A DNA stretch of 64,000 bases from G963662675 sp963676845 (GCA_963676845.2 CAXXKK010000030.1:62001-126000); one strand, 5' to 3'; positions 18,132-27,202 are shown, counted from the stretch's first letter. Program-made: numbers and translations. The notes: a model not told the origin generated them from the sequence alone.

Positions 18132-20765
18132 GTGAGTGAAGAAAACAAAATAAACAATCCAGGACAAGAAGAGCCATCAAACGATATTACCTATTTATCA
18201 GGGATGTATCAGAATTGGTTTCTCGATTATGCTTCCTATGTTATTCTTGAGCGTGCAGTACCTTATGTGAATGATGGTTTAAAACCTGTACAGCGCCGTA
18301 TTTTTACATGCCATGCGTGAAATGGATGATGGGCGTTATAATAAGGTGGCTAACATCATTGGACAGACTATGCAGTATCACCCACATGGTGATGCATCTA
18401 TTGGCGACGCATTGGTTCAGTTAGGGCAGAAAGATCTGCTGGTAGATACACAGGGAAACTGGGGGAACATTCTTACTGGTGATGGTTTCGGCTGCTCCGC
18501 GTTATATCGAAGCACGTTTGTCGAAATTTGCGCTTGATGTGGTTTTCAATCCAAAAAACTACACAATGGCAGCTTTCTTATGATGGACGAAACAAAGAAC
18601 CGGTGACACTACCTGTAAAATTCCCTTTGCTCTTGGCGCAGGGTGTTGAAGGGATCGCAGTGGGATTGGCTTCTAAAATCCTTCCTCATAATTTTTATTG
18701 AATTGATTGATGCTTCAATTTCATACCTAAACGGAGAAGAGTTTGAACTTTAATCCGGATTTCCCGACTGGAGGTTTCTATTGATGTTTCAAAATACAAT
18801 GATGGATTACGAGGTGGCGCTGTTAAGGTGCGAGCGAAAAATTGAAAAGCAGGACAATAAAAACCCTTGTTATTAATGAGATTCCATATGGAAAAAACAA
18901 CCACAACGCTGATTGATTCCATACTGAAAGCTAATGACAAGAATAAAATCAAAATCAAACGGATTGATGATAACACATCCGATAAGGTTGAGATATTGGT
19001 TCATTTGGCTAATGGTGTGTCATCTGACAAAACCATTGATGCCTTGTATGCTTTTACCGATTGTGAAGTTTCAATTTCGCCGAATGCCTGTATTATTGAG
19101 AATGATAAACCTCACTTTATAGGCGTTAGTGAAATCCTGAGAAAAAATACAGATCAGACTGTTTCTCTTTTAAAGTTGGAATTGGAAATCCGGAAAGGTG
19201 AATTGCAGGAAGCTCTTCATTTTGCTTCTCTGGAGAAAATATTTATTGAAGAACGAATTTATAAGGACAAAGAGTTTGAACAGGCCGAAAATATGGATGT
19301 TGCAGTAGCGCATATCGATAAACGTTTAGAGCCTTTCAAACCTAATTTTATTCGTGAAGTTACCCGTGAGGATATCCTTCGTTTGATGGAAATCAAAATG
19401 GCGCGCATCCTGAAATTCAATTCAGACAAAGCCAACAGTCACATTCAGTCTATTAAAGATGAAATAAAGTCGATTAATAACGACATCAAACATATTATTC
19501 CTTTTACTATTGCTTATTTTGAACGCATAAAAAGCAAGTATGGGAAGGGAAAAGAACGGAAAGCAGAAATACGTAGTTTTGAAAATATTGTCGCATCTAA
19601 AGTAGTTGTGGCCAACGAGAAATTGTATATCGATCGTATTGAGGGTTTTATGGGTATTGGCTTGAAAAAGGCAGAATACGTTTGCGACTGCTCAGACATT
19701 GATGATATTATCGTGTTCAGAAAAGATGGAACTTATTTCATTACTAAAGTTTCTGAAAAAGCATTTATCGGAAAGAATATTCAACACCTGGCTGTTTTCA
19801 AAAAGAATGATAAGCGTACTATCTATAATGTGGTTTATCACGATGGAAGACAGGGCTCTTTCTATATGAAGCGTTTTGCAGTAACAGGAGTAACCCGTGA
19901 TAAGGAATATGACCTGACTAAAGGCACTACAGGTTCTAAAATCTGGTATTTTAGTGCAAATCCTAACGGTGAGGCCGAAGTGTTGAAAGTAACACTAAAA
20001 CCAAGATCACGCTTGAAAAAACTTCAATTTGAAGTTGACTTTAGTGAATTGGCCATCAAAGGGAGGGGAGCTATGGGAAATATTCTTACCAAGCATGATG
20101 TGCATAAAATAACACTAAAAGAAAAAGGCGTATCCACTTTAGGCGGACGAAAAATCTGGTTCGATAAAGATGTCCTTCGTCTTAATTCGGAAGGACGTGG
20201 AAAATTCCTTGGAGAATTTATGGGTGAAGATAAGATTCTTGTTCTCTATAAAAATGGGGAGTACCAGTTGTACAATTTCGATCTTTCTAACCACTTTGAT
20301 CAGGATATTCTTGCCATCGAAAAGTTCGATTCACGCAAAGTTCTTTCTGTTGTTTATTATGATGCAGATCAGGAGTTTTACTATGTGAAGCGTTTCGAGA
20401 TTGATGAAGTACAGGGCAAACGAATAAACTTTATTGGAGATAATTCGGATAATAAATTAGTGAGCATTACCTGGGTTCGCTATCCTCGATTAGAGATTGA
20501 ATTTGGCGGCAAGAATGTTCAGCGTGAAAATGAAATTATTGAAGTTTCCGAGTTTATTGGTGTGAAATCGTATAAAGCCCGGGGTAAAAGGTTGACCAAT
20601 TACGAAGTTGAGAATATTACGGAAATTGAACCTGTTGTAAAGGATGAAGATGATAAGCCGGAAGAAGATCAGGATGAAAAAACTGATGTTGAAGATGATA
20701 TTCCTTTTGAGGTAAAACGTCCTGATGAAGATGAAGAAGATACAAACCAAATGTCATTATTCTAG
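18132..20765 (+). pseudogene. parC: DNA topoisomerase IV subunit A (ParC), multiply frameshifted
   Basis: GTG start at 18132 (SEENKINNPGQEEPSN). The N-terminal third is interrupted by nine +1 length changes in A or T runs (18301-18305, 18486-18488, 18553-18558, 18692-18696, 18749-18751, 18775-18777, 18837-18841, 18859-18863, 18892-18897). Trimming each by one restores ParC: VQRRILHAMREMDDGRY, the catalytic Tyr block SAAPRYIEARLSKFA, QWQLSYDGRNKEPVTLPVKFP, VGLASKILPHNF, and INEIPYGKTTTTLIDSI, about 874 residues. The rest (to 20765) is clean and ends in an acidic tail. Nine run-length changes with no substitutions argue for poor consensus sequence, not decay. Confidence 0.9.
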
Positions 20766-21275
20766 ATGAGAATTTATTTGATTGGATACATGGGAAGTGG
20801 AAAAACTACGTTGGGACGAGAGTTGGCAGCGAGTTTAAATGAGTCGTTTATCGACTTGGATAAATATCTGGAAGAAAAGTATTTTAAATCGATACCAAAG
20901 ATTTTTGAAGAGGAAGGTGAAGCCGAATTTCGAAAAAAAGAGCAGCATTGCCTTAAAGAAGTCTCCGAGTTTGAAGATGTGATTATTGCAACCGGTGGCG
21001 GAGCACCTTGCTTTTTCGATAATATGGATGTGATGAACCAAACCGGGTATTGTGTATTTCTGGATGTTCCGTCTGAAGAATTGGCAAACCGATTGAAACA
21101 AGCTAAAATTGAGCGTCCGTTGATTAAAGGAAAATCCCCGGAAGAGCTTGTCGATTTTATCAATGAGATGATGGACAAGAGGCGCCCTTTTTATGAAAAG
21201 GCCAAGTATATAATGACTGGCGCAGATATTACAGCAAAAGACATTCTAACAAATATTAAAGAAGGCAATGGGTAA
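20766..21275 (+). CDS. aroK: Shikimate kinase
   Basis: 169 residues. Phosphorylates shikimate in chorismate synthesis. P-loop GYMGSGKTT at 7-15, DLDKYLE (shikimate binding) near 33-39, FRKKEQ, ATGGGAP near 76-82 and the lid ERPL segment are present. It starts immediately at the parC stop and overlaps the next gene by 8 bases, so it belongs to the parE operon. Confidence 0.95.
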   Translation: MRIYLIGYMGSGKTTLGRELAASLNESFIDLDKYLEEKYFKSIPKIFEEEGEAEFRKKEQHCLKEVSEFEDVIIATGGGAPCFFDNMDVMNQTGYCVFLDVPSEELANRLKQAKIERPLIKGKSPEELVDFINEMMDKRRPFYEKAKYIMTGADITAKDILTNIKEGNG

Positions 21276-22032
21276 GTTGGAAGTTTGTGCTTTGGCATCG
21301 GGAAGCAATGGAAATTGCTATTATGTGGGGAATGATAATGAGGCAGTACTTGTTGATGCCGGGTTGTCTGCCCGTCAATTGCAACTTAGGATTGCTGAAA
21401 AAAGAATCGATTCCAGGAAAATAAAAGCCATCCTAATTACCCACGAACATAGTGATCATTGTCGTGGAGCCCGAGTATTAAGCAAGCGTTTGCAAATTCC
21501 GGTTTACCTAACCAAGAAAACTTACCTGGCTATGAGAAAACAGGTTCAACCGGAATACGTTCAGTGGTTTGAACCGAACCAGTCCTTTTTGCTGGGACAA
21601 TTTGAAATAGTCCCCTTTTCTAAAAAGCACGATGCAGCGCAAGCTTGTTCTTTTCGCATTGGTTATGCCGGAAAAAATGTGGGAGTGATGACGGATATTG
21701 GTATTGCTTGTGATTTGGTAAAAACAAACTTGTCATTGTGTAATGTTGTTTTTCTGGAAAGCAATTACGATGAAGAAATGCTTCGTACGGGACCTTATCC
21801 TTATTATTTAAAGGAACGAGTAGCTTCCGAACGGGGGCATTTATCGAATATTCAGGCATTGGAGCTTGTAGAAGAACATGCCGGAGAGAATCTCGAAACC
21901 ATCTTTTTAAGCCATATCTCCGGTGAAAACAATACTCCTGAAAAAGCTTTTTCGGTTTTTGAATCCATTCAGGAAAAGTATAAGGTTGAACTTACTTCCC
22001 GGCATGCCGCAACTGATATTTTTTCAGTATAA
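21268..22032 (+). CDS. WalJ/YycJ-like metallo-beta-lactamase-fold hydrolase
   Basis: 254 residues. The metal-binding motif THEHSDHCRG gives His59, His61, Asp63 and His64; the N-terminal SGSNGNCYYV and the C-terminal LSHISGEN are typical of the YycJ/WalJ group, proposed to be exonucleases or nucleic-acid hydrolases linked to cell-wall or replication stress. No signal peptide, so cytosolic. Last gene of the parE-parC-aroK unit, overlapping aroK by 8 bases. Substrate is not evident from the sequence. Confidence 0.82.
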   Translation: MGKLEVCALASGSNGNCYYVGNDNEAVLVDAGLSARQLQLRIAEKRIDSRKIKAILITHEHSDHCRGARVLSKRLQIPVYLTKKTYLAMRKQVQPEYVQWFEPNQSFLLGQFEIVPFSKKHDAAQACSFRIGYAGKNVGVMTDIGIACDLVKTNLSLCNVVFLESNYDEEMLRTGPYPYYLKERVASERGHLSNIQALELVEEHAGENLETIFLSHISGENNTPEKAFSVFESIQEKYKVELTSRHAATDIFSV

Positions 22033-22060
22033 ATCGAATGAGAGTTGAATAATTGTCTTT

Positions 22061-22408
22061 TTATTTTCTTTTTCGCTCATCCAATGCAATGAAAATAAAC
22101 AGGATTGATATTCCCGGCCAGATGTAAAGTAAGGTTGGAATAAGTACTACAGGGTTAACGATTGCTAATATAACATAAGAGCCTGTTGCAATAATTCCAC
22201 CAACAAATTCCCACTTTAAAGCAACAACAAGCCCCAATAACCCTATTCCAAATAATGAAAGTTGTATTATCTCGTAGGTCGTTATAGCATGTTCAGGATT
22301 TTCAGGTTCAAGCTGATAGCCAATAAACATGAATAAGCAGAATACAATAAAAATAATTGATATAATACGGAGTGTTCTTTTGAGTCCAATAACTGTACTT
22401 TGTTTCAT
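22061..22408 (-). CDS. Small hydrophobic membrane protein of unknown function
   Basis: 115 residues with about four membrane segments (roughly 10-28, 44-63, 66-85 and 85-107) and a charged C-terminus ERKRK. I do not assign a family. It is convergent with the preceding hydrolase and lies downstream of the cold-shock gene terminator, so it should have its own promoter. Confidence 0.6.
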   Translation of the reverse strand: MKQSTVIGLKRTLRIISIIFIVFCLFMFIGYQLEPENPEHAITTYEIIQLSLFGIGLLGLVVALKWEFVGGIIATGSYVILAIVNPVVLIPTLLYIWPGISILFIFIALDERKRK

Positions 22409-22486
22409 GATTTTATCCTCCCGTTTTTTATACGGGATTAGGTACTTTACAGTTTAGAACCCTGAAATAAAAAGTAAGCGCATAAA

Positions 22487-22508
22487 AAAAGCCCGTATTC
22501 GGGCTTTT
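22487..22508 (-). terminator. Intrinsic terminator of the cold-shock operon
   Basis: Perfect 9-bp stem AAAAGCCCG/CGGGCTTTT with a TATT loop; a T-run follows on the minus strand. It lies about 70 bases after the cold-shock gene stop. Confidence 0.85.
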
Positions 22509-22578
22509 AATAATCACAATAGTTGATAAATATCTTAAATTGAAGAGCTGATCCAGTGATCCCTGCTCAATCTTTGAA

Positions 22579-22776
22579 TTAATCTACTTTTGTTACGTTC
22601 GTTGCAATTGGTCCTTTTTTACCTTCACCAATTTCAAACTCTACAGCGTCATCTGGTTCAAGACCAGCAAAAGAATCCGCTAAACCTGAGCGGTGTACAA
22701 AAATGTCTTTGTCTTCTTCTGTTAAGATAAAACCAAAACCTTTGGTTTCATCATACCATTTTACAGTACCTTTCAT
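22579..22776 (-). CDS. Cold-shock domain protein (CspA family)
   Basis: 65 residues, a single cold-shock domain. RNP1-like KGFGFI (12-17) and RNP2-like DIFVHRS (24-30) are intact. Binds single-stranded RNA/DNA and melts RNA structures. It starts 11 bases after the RRM-protein stop and is followed by a strong terminator, so both RNA-binding proteins come from one transcript. Confidence 0.94.
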   Translation of the reverse strand: MKGTVKWYDETKGFGFILTEEDKDIFVHRSGLADSFAGLEPDDAVEFEIGEGKKGPIATNVTKVD

Positions 22777-22787
22777 GATCTTGATTT

Positions 22788-23120
22788 TTAATAGTTTGAC
22801 CTGTAATTGTTGTCTCTGCGGCCGTAGCCACCTTGATTACCACCACGGAAACCTCCACCTCTGCGGTTATTGTCTCTCTTTTTCTCGATAGACTCATTAA
22901 CCACCATGTTGCGGCCTTCAAGTTCAGCTCCGTTTAATTCTTCAATGGCTTTTTTTGCTTCATCTGCATCAGCCATTTCTACGAATGCAAAGCCTTTACT
23001 TTTTCCGGTAAATTTGTCTGTAATCAATTTTACAGAATCCAATTCACCGTACTCCTCAAAAATACCTCTCACGTCATCTTCCGTGATTACATAATTGAGG
23101 TTTCCAATAAAAATATTCAT
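22788..23120 (-). CDS. RRM-domain RNA-binding protein with Gly/Arg-rich tail
   Basis: 110 residues. One RRM: RNP2 IFIGNLNY (3-10) and RNP1 KGFAFVEM (42-49), followed by a disordered tail rich in RGGG and YGRR repeats (about 88-110). Such small RRM proteins occur in Bacteroidota and cyanobacteria and are proposed RNA chaperones or post-transcriptional regulators. Operon partner of the cold-shock protein. Confidence 0.93.
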   Translation of the reverse strand: MNIFIGNLNYVITEDDVRGIFEEYGELDSVKLITDKFTGKSKGFAFVEMADADEAKKAIEELNGAELEGRNMVVNESIEKKRDNNRRGGGFRGGNQGGYGRRDNNYRSNY

Positions 23121-23146
23121 AATTAAAAATAAAATAGTGTGAGCGA

Positions 23147-23154
23147 CAAATGTA
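23147..23154 (-). promoter_or_regulatory. -7 box of the RRM/cold-shock operon
   Basis: TACATTTG on the minus strand, 26 bases before the RRM-protein ATG; fits TAnnTTTG. Confidence 0.5.
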
Positions 23155-23310
23155 GTTTTATTTTGGTTCTGAAAAAATTAAATTACGGTAACTTCTTAAA
23201 AAATAGCAATTTTGCAGATATAATTAAGATTCAAAATGTTATCTAAAGACTATTGTTTTATCCTATGTTGATTTAGGGACTGTCCAAATTTTCGAATGAA
23301 TACTGAATGA

Positions 23311-24246
23311 TTATTCATTAATTAAATGTTCTTCAATATTAGGCATGGTGCGAATTTCCTTTAGTTCAAATAGAATTTTCGCTGTTTGTTCAAGACTTTG
23401 AGTATCTGACTGATTCCAACCTAATTCCCAATTTAAGCGGGATGTGCAGATCATTTGTTCCTCAATTGTTAATCCGATATAATTTGAAATTATTTGTGCA
23501 CTTTCTTCTGGTTGGGAATTAAGTAGTTGATTTGCGCCAGAGAGTCCGTTTACTATTTCATTGATCTGATTTTGAAAATTTCCGTAGATTGATCTTTTGG
23601 TTATAAGAACGTGAGCTTGAGTGTTGTTTTCATCGTAAAGATTTGAGAATTCATAAACACTTTCGTTACAAAGTTTTTCAACATTTAAAGCCCAGGGCTC
23701 GCTGCCAGCAATAGCATCCAGTTGTTTATTTTTCATGGCTTCGGGCATATTTGATGGTTGCATGGGTACAAGTGTAATTGCGTCTTTAGATAACCCATTG
23801 TTTTGAAACCAATTCAACAATGTTGCGTGAGTGCTCGATCCTTGTTGAACACCAATCCGCTTTCCTTTTAAATCATTAATAGAATGGATGCTGGTGTCTG
23901 CTATCATGCGGTGCATCCGTTCTCCAGTTGCATATCTGGCAATAATTACAGCTTCGGGGTTATTGGATAAGATGATTGCAGCAGGGCCATTCCCGGTCGC
24001 AATAATGTCGGTATTTCCGGTATTGAATGCTTCGGCTGCCTGAATTCCGCTGTTTACGGTTTGAATCTCGATTTTATTTTGTGCAGCATTAAATAAGTTG
24101 TTGTCATTTGCCAGTATAAATGATTCGTAGTTTACTTTGTTCGGATAAACCAACCGAAGGTTCTCCTGTTTGTTAGTACAGGAAGAAATTAGAATCAGGC
24201 TAAGTAGAAAACAGATAGATTTAGTTGTAAAGTTTTGATAGTTCAT
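23311..24246 (-). CDS. ABC transporter substrate-binding lipoprotein (NitT/TauT, NMT1-like)
   Basis: 311 residues. Lipoprotein signal with lipobox ISSC (Cys23). The fold matches SsuA/TauA/ThiY-type binding proteins: NDNNLFNAAQNKIEIQTVNSG, a DIIATGNGPAA segment, DLKGKRIGVQQGSSTHATLLNWF and a LDAIAGSEPWA hinge region. It overlaps the ATPase gene by 26 bases and is the last gene of the importer operon. The ligand (sulfonate, nitrate-like anion, pyrimidine or other) cannot be read from the sequence. Confidence 0.88.
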   Translation of the reverse strand: MNYQNFTTKSICFLLSLILISSCTNKQENLRLVYPNKVNYESFILANDNNLFNAAQNKIEIQTVNSGIQAAEAFNTGNTDIIATGNGPAAIILSNNPEAVIIARYATGERMHRMIADTSIHSINDLKGKRIGVQQGSSTHATLLNWFQNNGLSKDAITLVPMQPSNMPEAMKNKQLDAIAGSEPWALNVEKLCNESVYEFSNLYDENNTQAHVLITKRSIYGNFQNQINEIVNGLSGANQLLNSQPEESAQIISNYIGLTIEEQMICTSRLNWELGWNQSDTQSLEQTAKILFELKEIRTMPNIEEHLINE

Positions 24247-24970
24247 AAAGTAATTCCTTTCTAATGTTCACAATTTCTGAAGAGAATATATTTCGTGGAC
24301 GAGGTATTTCAATCTTCTTTTCTATATGAATTTCACCCGGATTTGATCTCATGATGATAATTCGATCAGCCAGTAATAAAGCTTCCTCGATGGAATGAGT
24401 GACAAATAGAATAGTCTTCTTTTCTTTTTCCCAGATGTCCAGGATATCATTATCAAATTTGGTTTTCAACTGTTCGTCTAAAGCAGCAAAAGGCTCATCC
24501 ATAAGGATTATTTCTGGGTTTAATGCCAGTACCCGTGCTATTTGTGTGCGTTGTTTCATTCCTTCTGAAAGCTGATAAGGATAATAATCCTCATAACCTT
24601 TTAAGTTGATCAGCTCAATCTTTTCATTAACTATTTTTTCAATAAAATCTTTGGGTTTCTTGTTCAGTTCTAGTCCGAAAGCAATGTTTTCCTTTACGGT
24701 TTTCCATGGATATAAAGTAGGTTTCTGGAATACCATTGACCGACAGGAACATGTTTTACTTATCGTTTTTCCATTAAAAAGGATTTCTCCATTTGTTGGG
24801 TGAATAATTCCTGAAACAATTTGTAGAAGCGTAGATTTTCCACATCCACTTGGCCCCACAATGCAAACGAATTCGTTTTTCTCAATGTTTAAAGAAATAT
24901 TTTTAAGGGTTGTGGTTTCTCCTTTTTTTGAGTTCCACTTTTGGGCGATATTTTTAATCTGCAAATACAT
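24221..24970 (-). CDS. ABC transporter ATP-binding protein (NitT/TauT type)
   Basis: 249 residues. Walker A GPSGCGKSTL at about 39-48, Q-loop MVFQKPTLYPW, signature LSEGMKQRTQIAR, Walker B IILMDEPFAALD and the H-loop THSIEEA are present. Just before the Q-loop is an unusual TCSCRS segment with two cysteines. It energises the permease encoded upstream (gap 12 bases) and overlaps the binding-protein gene downstream. Confidence 0.93.
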   Translation of the reverse strand: MYLQIKNIAQKWNSKKGETTTLKNISLNIEKNEFVCIVGPSGCGKSTLLQIVSGIIHPTNGEILFNGKTISKTCSCRSMVFQKPTLYPWKTVKENIAFGLELNKKPKDFIEKIVNEKIELINLKGYEDYYPYQLSEGMKQRTQIARVLALNPEIILMDEPFAALDEQLKTKFDNDILDIWEKEKKTILFVTHSIEEALLLADRIIIMRSNPGEIHIEKKIEIPRPRNIFSSEIVNIRKELLYELSKLYN

Positions 24971-24982
24971 GCTGTATGATGA

Positions 24983-25795
24983 TTATTCGTATGTAATATT
25001 TTCGGTTGTTAGTTCTCTTCCATATTTCTCACGAAGTTTGTTTTCAATATTATTGAAAATGAGTTTTTCAACAATTAGTCCAATAAATACAATAACAACA
25101 ATGGAAACAAAGGCAGAAGTGTAATTAAGTGTCCATCTGGATTGGATGATGATGTATCCTAGACCAACTCCGCTGCCAACAATCATTTCTGCAGCAATTA
25201 AAACCCTCCATGAGCTGGCTAATCCGATGCGCATCCCGTCAATAATATGAAAAAGGGCAGCTGGAAACAGCACATGAATAAAGAGTTTTTTCTTAGTCGC
25301 ACCCATAATCTGGGCAGCATGTATAAAATCAGAAGGCGTGTTTTTTATTCCGGTTGATGTTGTAATAACAATGGGGGTATAGGCAATCACAAAAATCATA
25401 AATATGGTTGATGTGTTTCCCAAACCAAACAATAATAAGGCAATAGGTATCCATGCTAGTCCGGGTATAAGTTGCAGTATATTTATAGAAGGCATAATAA
25501 GCCGGTGAACTGTAGTATTTGTACCAATTAAAAAGCCTGTTAATATTCCGAGTATAGCTGCAATTGCATAAGCTGTTAACCATCGAAAAATACTATGAAA
25601 GGTATGTTGCCAAATTGTGTAATCGTAGATCTTTTCTCCAAAACTATGATTTATAAGTTGAGAGAAAGTTGCTAGTGGTGTTGGGAAATTTACGTCTTTA
25701 ACCAGTAATACGATCCAGGCAATTACTTGCCAGAGCGTCAGTACTATTAGAAGAGATAGCAGAGTGAATATGATTTTTTTGTTTTTCTTTATCAT
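24983..25795 (-). CDS. ABC transporter permease (NitT/TauT type)
   Basis: 270 residues with about six membrane helices and a BPD_transp_1 EAA loop (AAQIMGATKKKLFIHVLFPAALFHIIDGMR region). A GLASSWRVLIAAEMIVGSGVGLGYII segment is typical of SsuC/TauC. Its start overlaps the stop of the outer-membrane gene by 4 bases, showing translational coupling of barrel and importer. Confidence 0.92.
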   Translation of the reverse strand: MIKKNKKIIFTLLSLLIVLTLWQVIAWIVLLVKDVNFPTPLATFSQLINHSFGEKIYDYTIWQHTFHSIFRWLTAYAIAAILGILTGFLIGTNTTVHRLIMPSINILQLIPGLAWIPIALLLFGLGNTSTIFMIFVIAYTPIVITTSTGIKNTPSDFIHAAQIMGATKKKLFIHVLFPAALFHIIDGMRIGLASSWRVLIAAEMIVGSGVGLGYIIIQSRWTLNYTSAFVSIVVIVFIGLIVEKLIFNNIENKLREKYGRELTTENITYE

Positions 25796-26646
25796 GAAAA
25801 TCGATAGATTAATTCGAGGATTATTTTGTGTTTATATAAGTTTCCGCCAACAGCATAGCTTGGCATTTGAAATTTTGGTTTAATTATTAGTCCATTGTTT
25901 AATTTATATTCGATCAGAATCTGGTGAGTGATTCTTGTTTTTTGTGAGTCATCAACTTTATTTTTGTCTCTGTCAAGTTTATTAAATTGAAGGTAGTACT
26001 GATTTATAAAAGCAATCTTGAATTTATTCCACCGATAATCCTGTTTAATGCAAAAGTTTATTTCGTCTCCCTTCTTTTCTTCCTTTTCATTTTTTGTGTT
26101 AATAATGTAGTTTGATTTGATATGTGTTCGCCAGTTGGAATACCATTTGGTTGAATAAATTTCACCTATAAAAAAGTCAAGACTACCATCTGAAAAGTTT
26201 TTGTTGTCTCCTGTTTTAGCTGTAGGAAAACGAACAGCTCCAACGAGGCTAAGTCCACTCTTTGCCCCTGATGAAGGGATGATAGCATAGCGTGACATAA
26301 GGAGGATATCATCTATATAGAATGAGTTTTCTTCGGGGTGAATAAAGTAGCTAACCGGGAATTGGGCATACATGGCAAGTTGGTCAGTTACTCCATATCC
26401 AATCATAGGAAGTGTCTTGTGATAGGGTTGTTGCAAGTTCTTTTCAATATCGTTCCATTCTTCAGTTTTCCAATCGTATTCTACGGAGTTTGTATAGTAT
26501 TGGTATGAGTTGTATAATAATACTTCTTCCTTGTTTAAAGGATTTGAGCTCATCATTATTACTTGCCCGAAAGAGTTAGATATTCCGATAAACCAAAATA
26601 CAAATAGTAGAGGGAGTGCTTTGATGTGTAATTTTATTCTTAGCAT
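25792..26646 (-). CDS. Predicted outer-membrane beta-barrel protein linked to the ABC importer
   Basis: 284 residues with a signal peptide (ALPLLFVFWFIGISNSFGQ). The body has alternating strands (YAQFPVSYFI, SGLSLVGAVRFPT, RTHIKSNYIINT, FKIAFINQYYLQF) and ends in ILELIYRFS, with a terminal aromatic/Ser typical of outer-membrane barrels; it resembles small transporter-type barrels that precede uptake systems. First gene after the regulator and overlaps the permease gene by 4 bases, so it is probably the outer-membrane port for the same substrate. A long perfect inverted repeat lies 8 bases upstream of its ATG. Confidence 0.7.
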   Translation of the reverse strand: MLRIKLHIKALPLLFVFWFIGISNSFGQVIMMSSNPLNKEEVLLYNSYQYYTNSVEYDWKTEEWNDIEKNLQQPYHKTLPMIGYGVTDQLAMYAQFPVSYFIHPEENSFYIDDILLMSRYAIIPSSGAKSGLSLVGAVRFPTAKTGDNKNFSDGSLDFFIGEIYSTKWYSNWRTHIKSNYIINTKNEKEEKKGDEINFCIKQDYRWNKFKIAFINQYYLQFNKLDRDKNKVDDSQKTRITHQILIEYKLNNGLIIKPKFQMPSYAVGGNLYKHKIILELIYRFS

Positions 26647-26654
26647 TCTGGCTG

Positions 26655-26686
26655 TTTGTTTTGACGTAAAAATACGTCAAAACAAA
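26655..26686. promoter_or_regulatory. Perfect 14-4-14 inverted repeat, candidate operator of the importer operon
   Basis: Arms TTTGTTTTGACGTA (26655-26668) and TACGTCAAAACAAA (26673-26686) are perfectly complementary around AAAA. The site is 8 bases upstream of the barrel-gene ATG and between it and the ArsR-family regulator gene, so it is the likely binding site of that regulator. It could also fold as RNA hairpin in the leader. Confidence 0.7.
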
Positions 26687-26743
26687 ACGAAGGAACAAAT
26701 GTCAAGATGTTAATATTGGTTAATACAGTTAGAATTATACGAT

Positions 26744-27124
26744 TTATTGATATTCGTTTTCTTCGAGTTGCCCCATTTTTTTTGATTTGTATTCGCAACA
26801 GAAGTCATCAGGAAGTGTTAGTTCTTTAGAAATAGCAGACAAGGTGTTTCGTAACTTTTTAAGTAGTTTTAAGTTAAGACAATGAACAACTTTCCCATCT
26901 ACATCATGGCCAATAATTAAACCTGCATTTTTAAGTTCTTGCATGTGTTGATTTAATGTTGTTCTTGATAGTGGAAAAATATCAGAAATGTCACCTTGCA
27001 AACATGTTCTTGTTTGTGCCAGGTGCAATAAGATTTGTATCCTTACCGGATGAGCTAAAGCTTTGAAATATAATGCACTTTCAATTAATTCTTCTTCGAA
27101 CAAATCTTTTTTTGATGCTGCCAT
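26744..27124 (-). CDS. ArsR-family transcriptional regulator
   Basis: 126 residues with a winged-helix DNA-binding domain: FKALAHPVRIQILLHL (N-terminal helix motif), SRTTLNQHMQELKNAGLI (recognition helix) and a wing with HDVDGKVVHCL. Cysteines at TRTCLQGDIS, VVHCL and the C-terminal FCCEYK could sense a metal, metalloid or reactive sulfur species, as in several ArsR branches; the typical CVCD arsenic motif is not present. It is transcribed in the same direction as the importer genes and separated from them by 97 bases that hold the palindromic site, so it probably represses the importer operon. Confidence 0.85.
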   Translation of the reverse strand: MAASKKDLFEEELIESALYFKALAHPVRIQILLHLAQTRTCLQGDISDIFPLSRTTLNQHMQELKNAGLIIGHDVDGKVVHCLNLKLLKKLRNTLSAISKELTLPDDFCCEYKSKKMGQLEENEYQ

Positions 27125-27175
27125 GACATGAAATTTTTATAAAAATAAGTAAAAAAGAAAACTATTGGCAATAAA

Positions 27176-27202
27176 AAACTCCACCTATGATAGATGGAGT
27201 TT
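27176..27202 (-). terminator. Intrinsic terminator after lysC
   Basis: Stem AAACTCCA/TGGAGTTT extended by a G-U pair and further pairs, with T6 on the minus strand; 20 bases after the lysC stop. Confidence 0.8.

Noticed and set aside
18132..18900. Several separate small ORFs (18132-18320, 18313-18537) as individual genes or programmed frameshifting in parC
   Set aside because: All fragments form one ParC when nine homopolymer lengths are reduced by one; programmed frameshifting nine times is not plausible.
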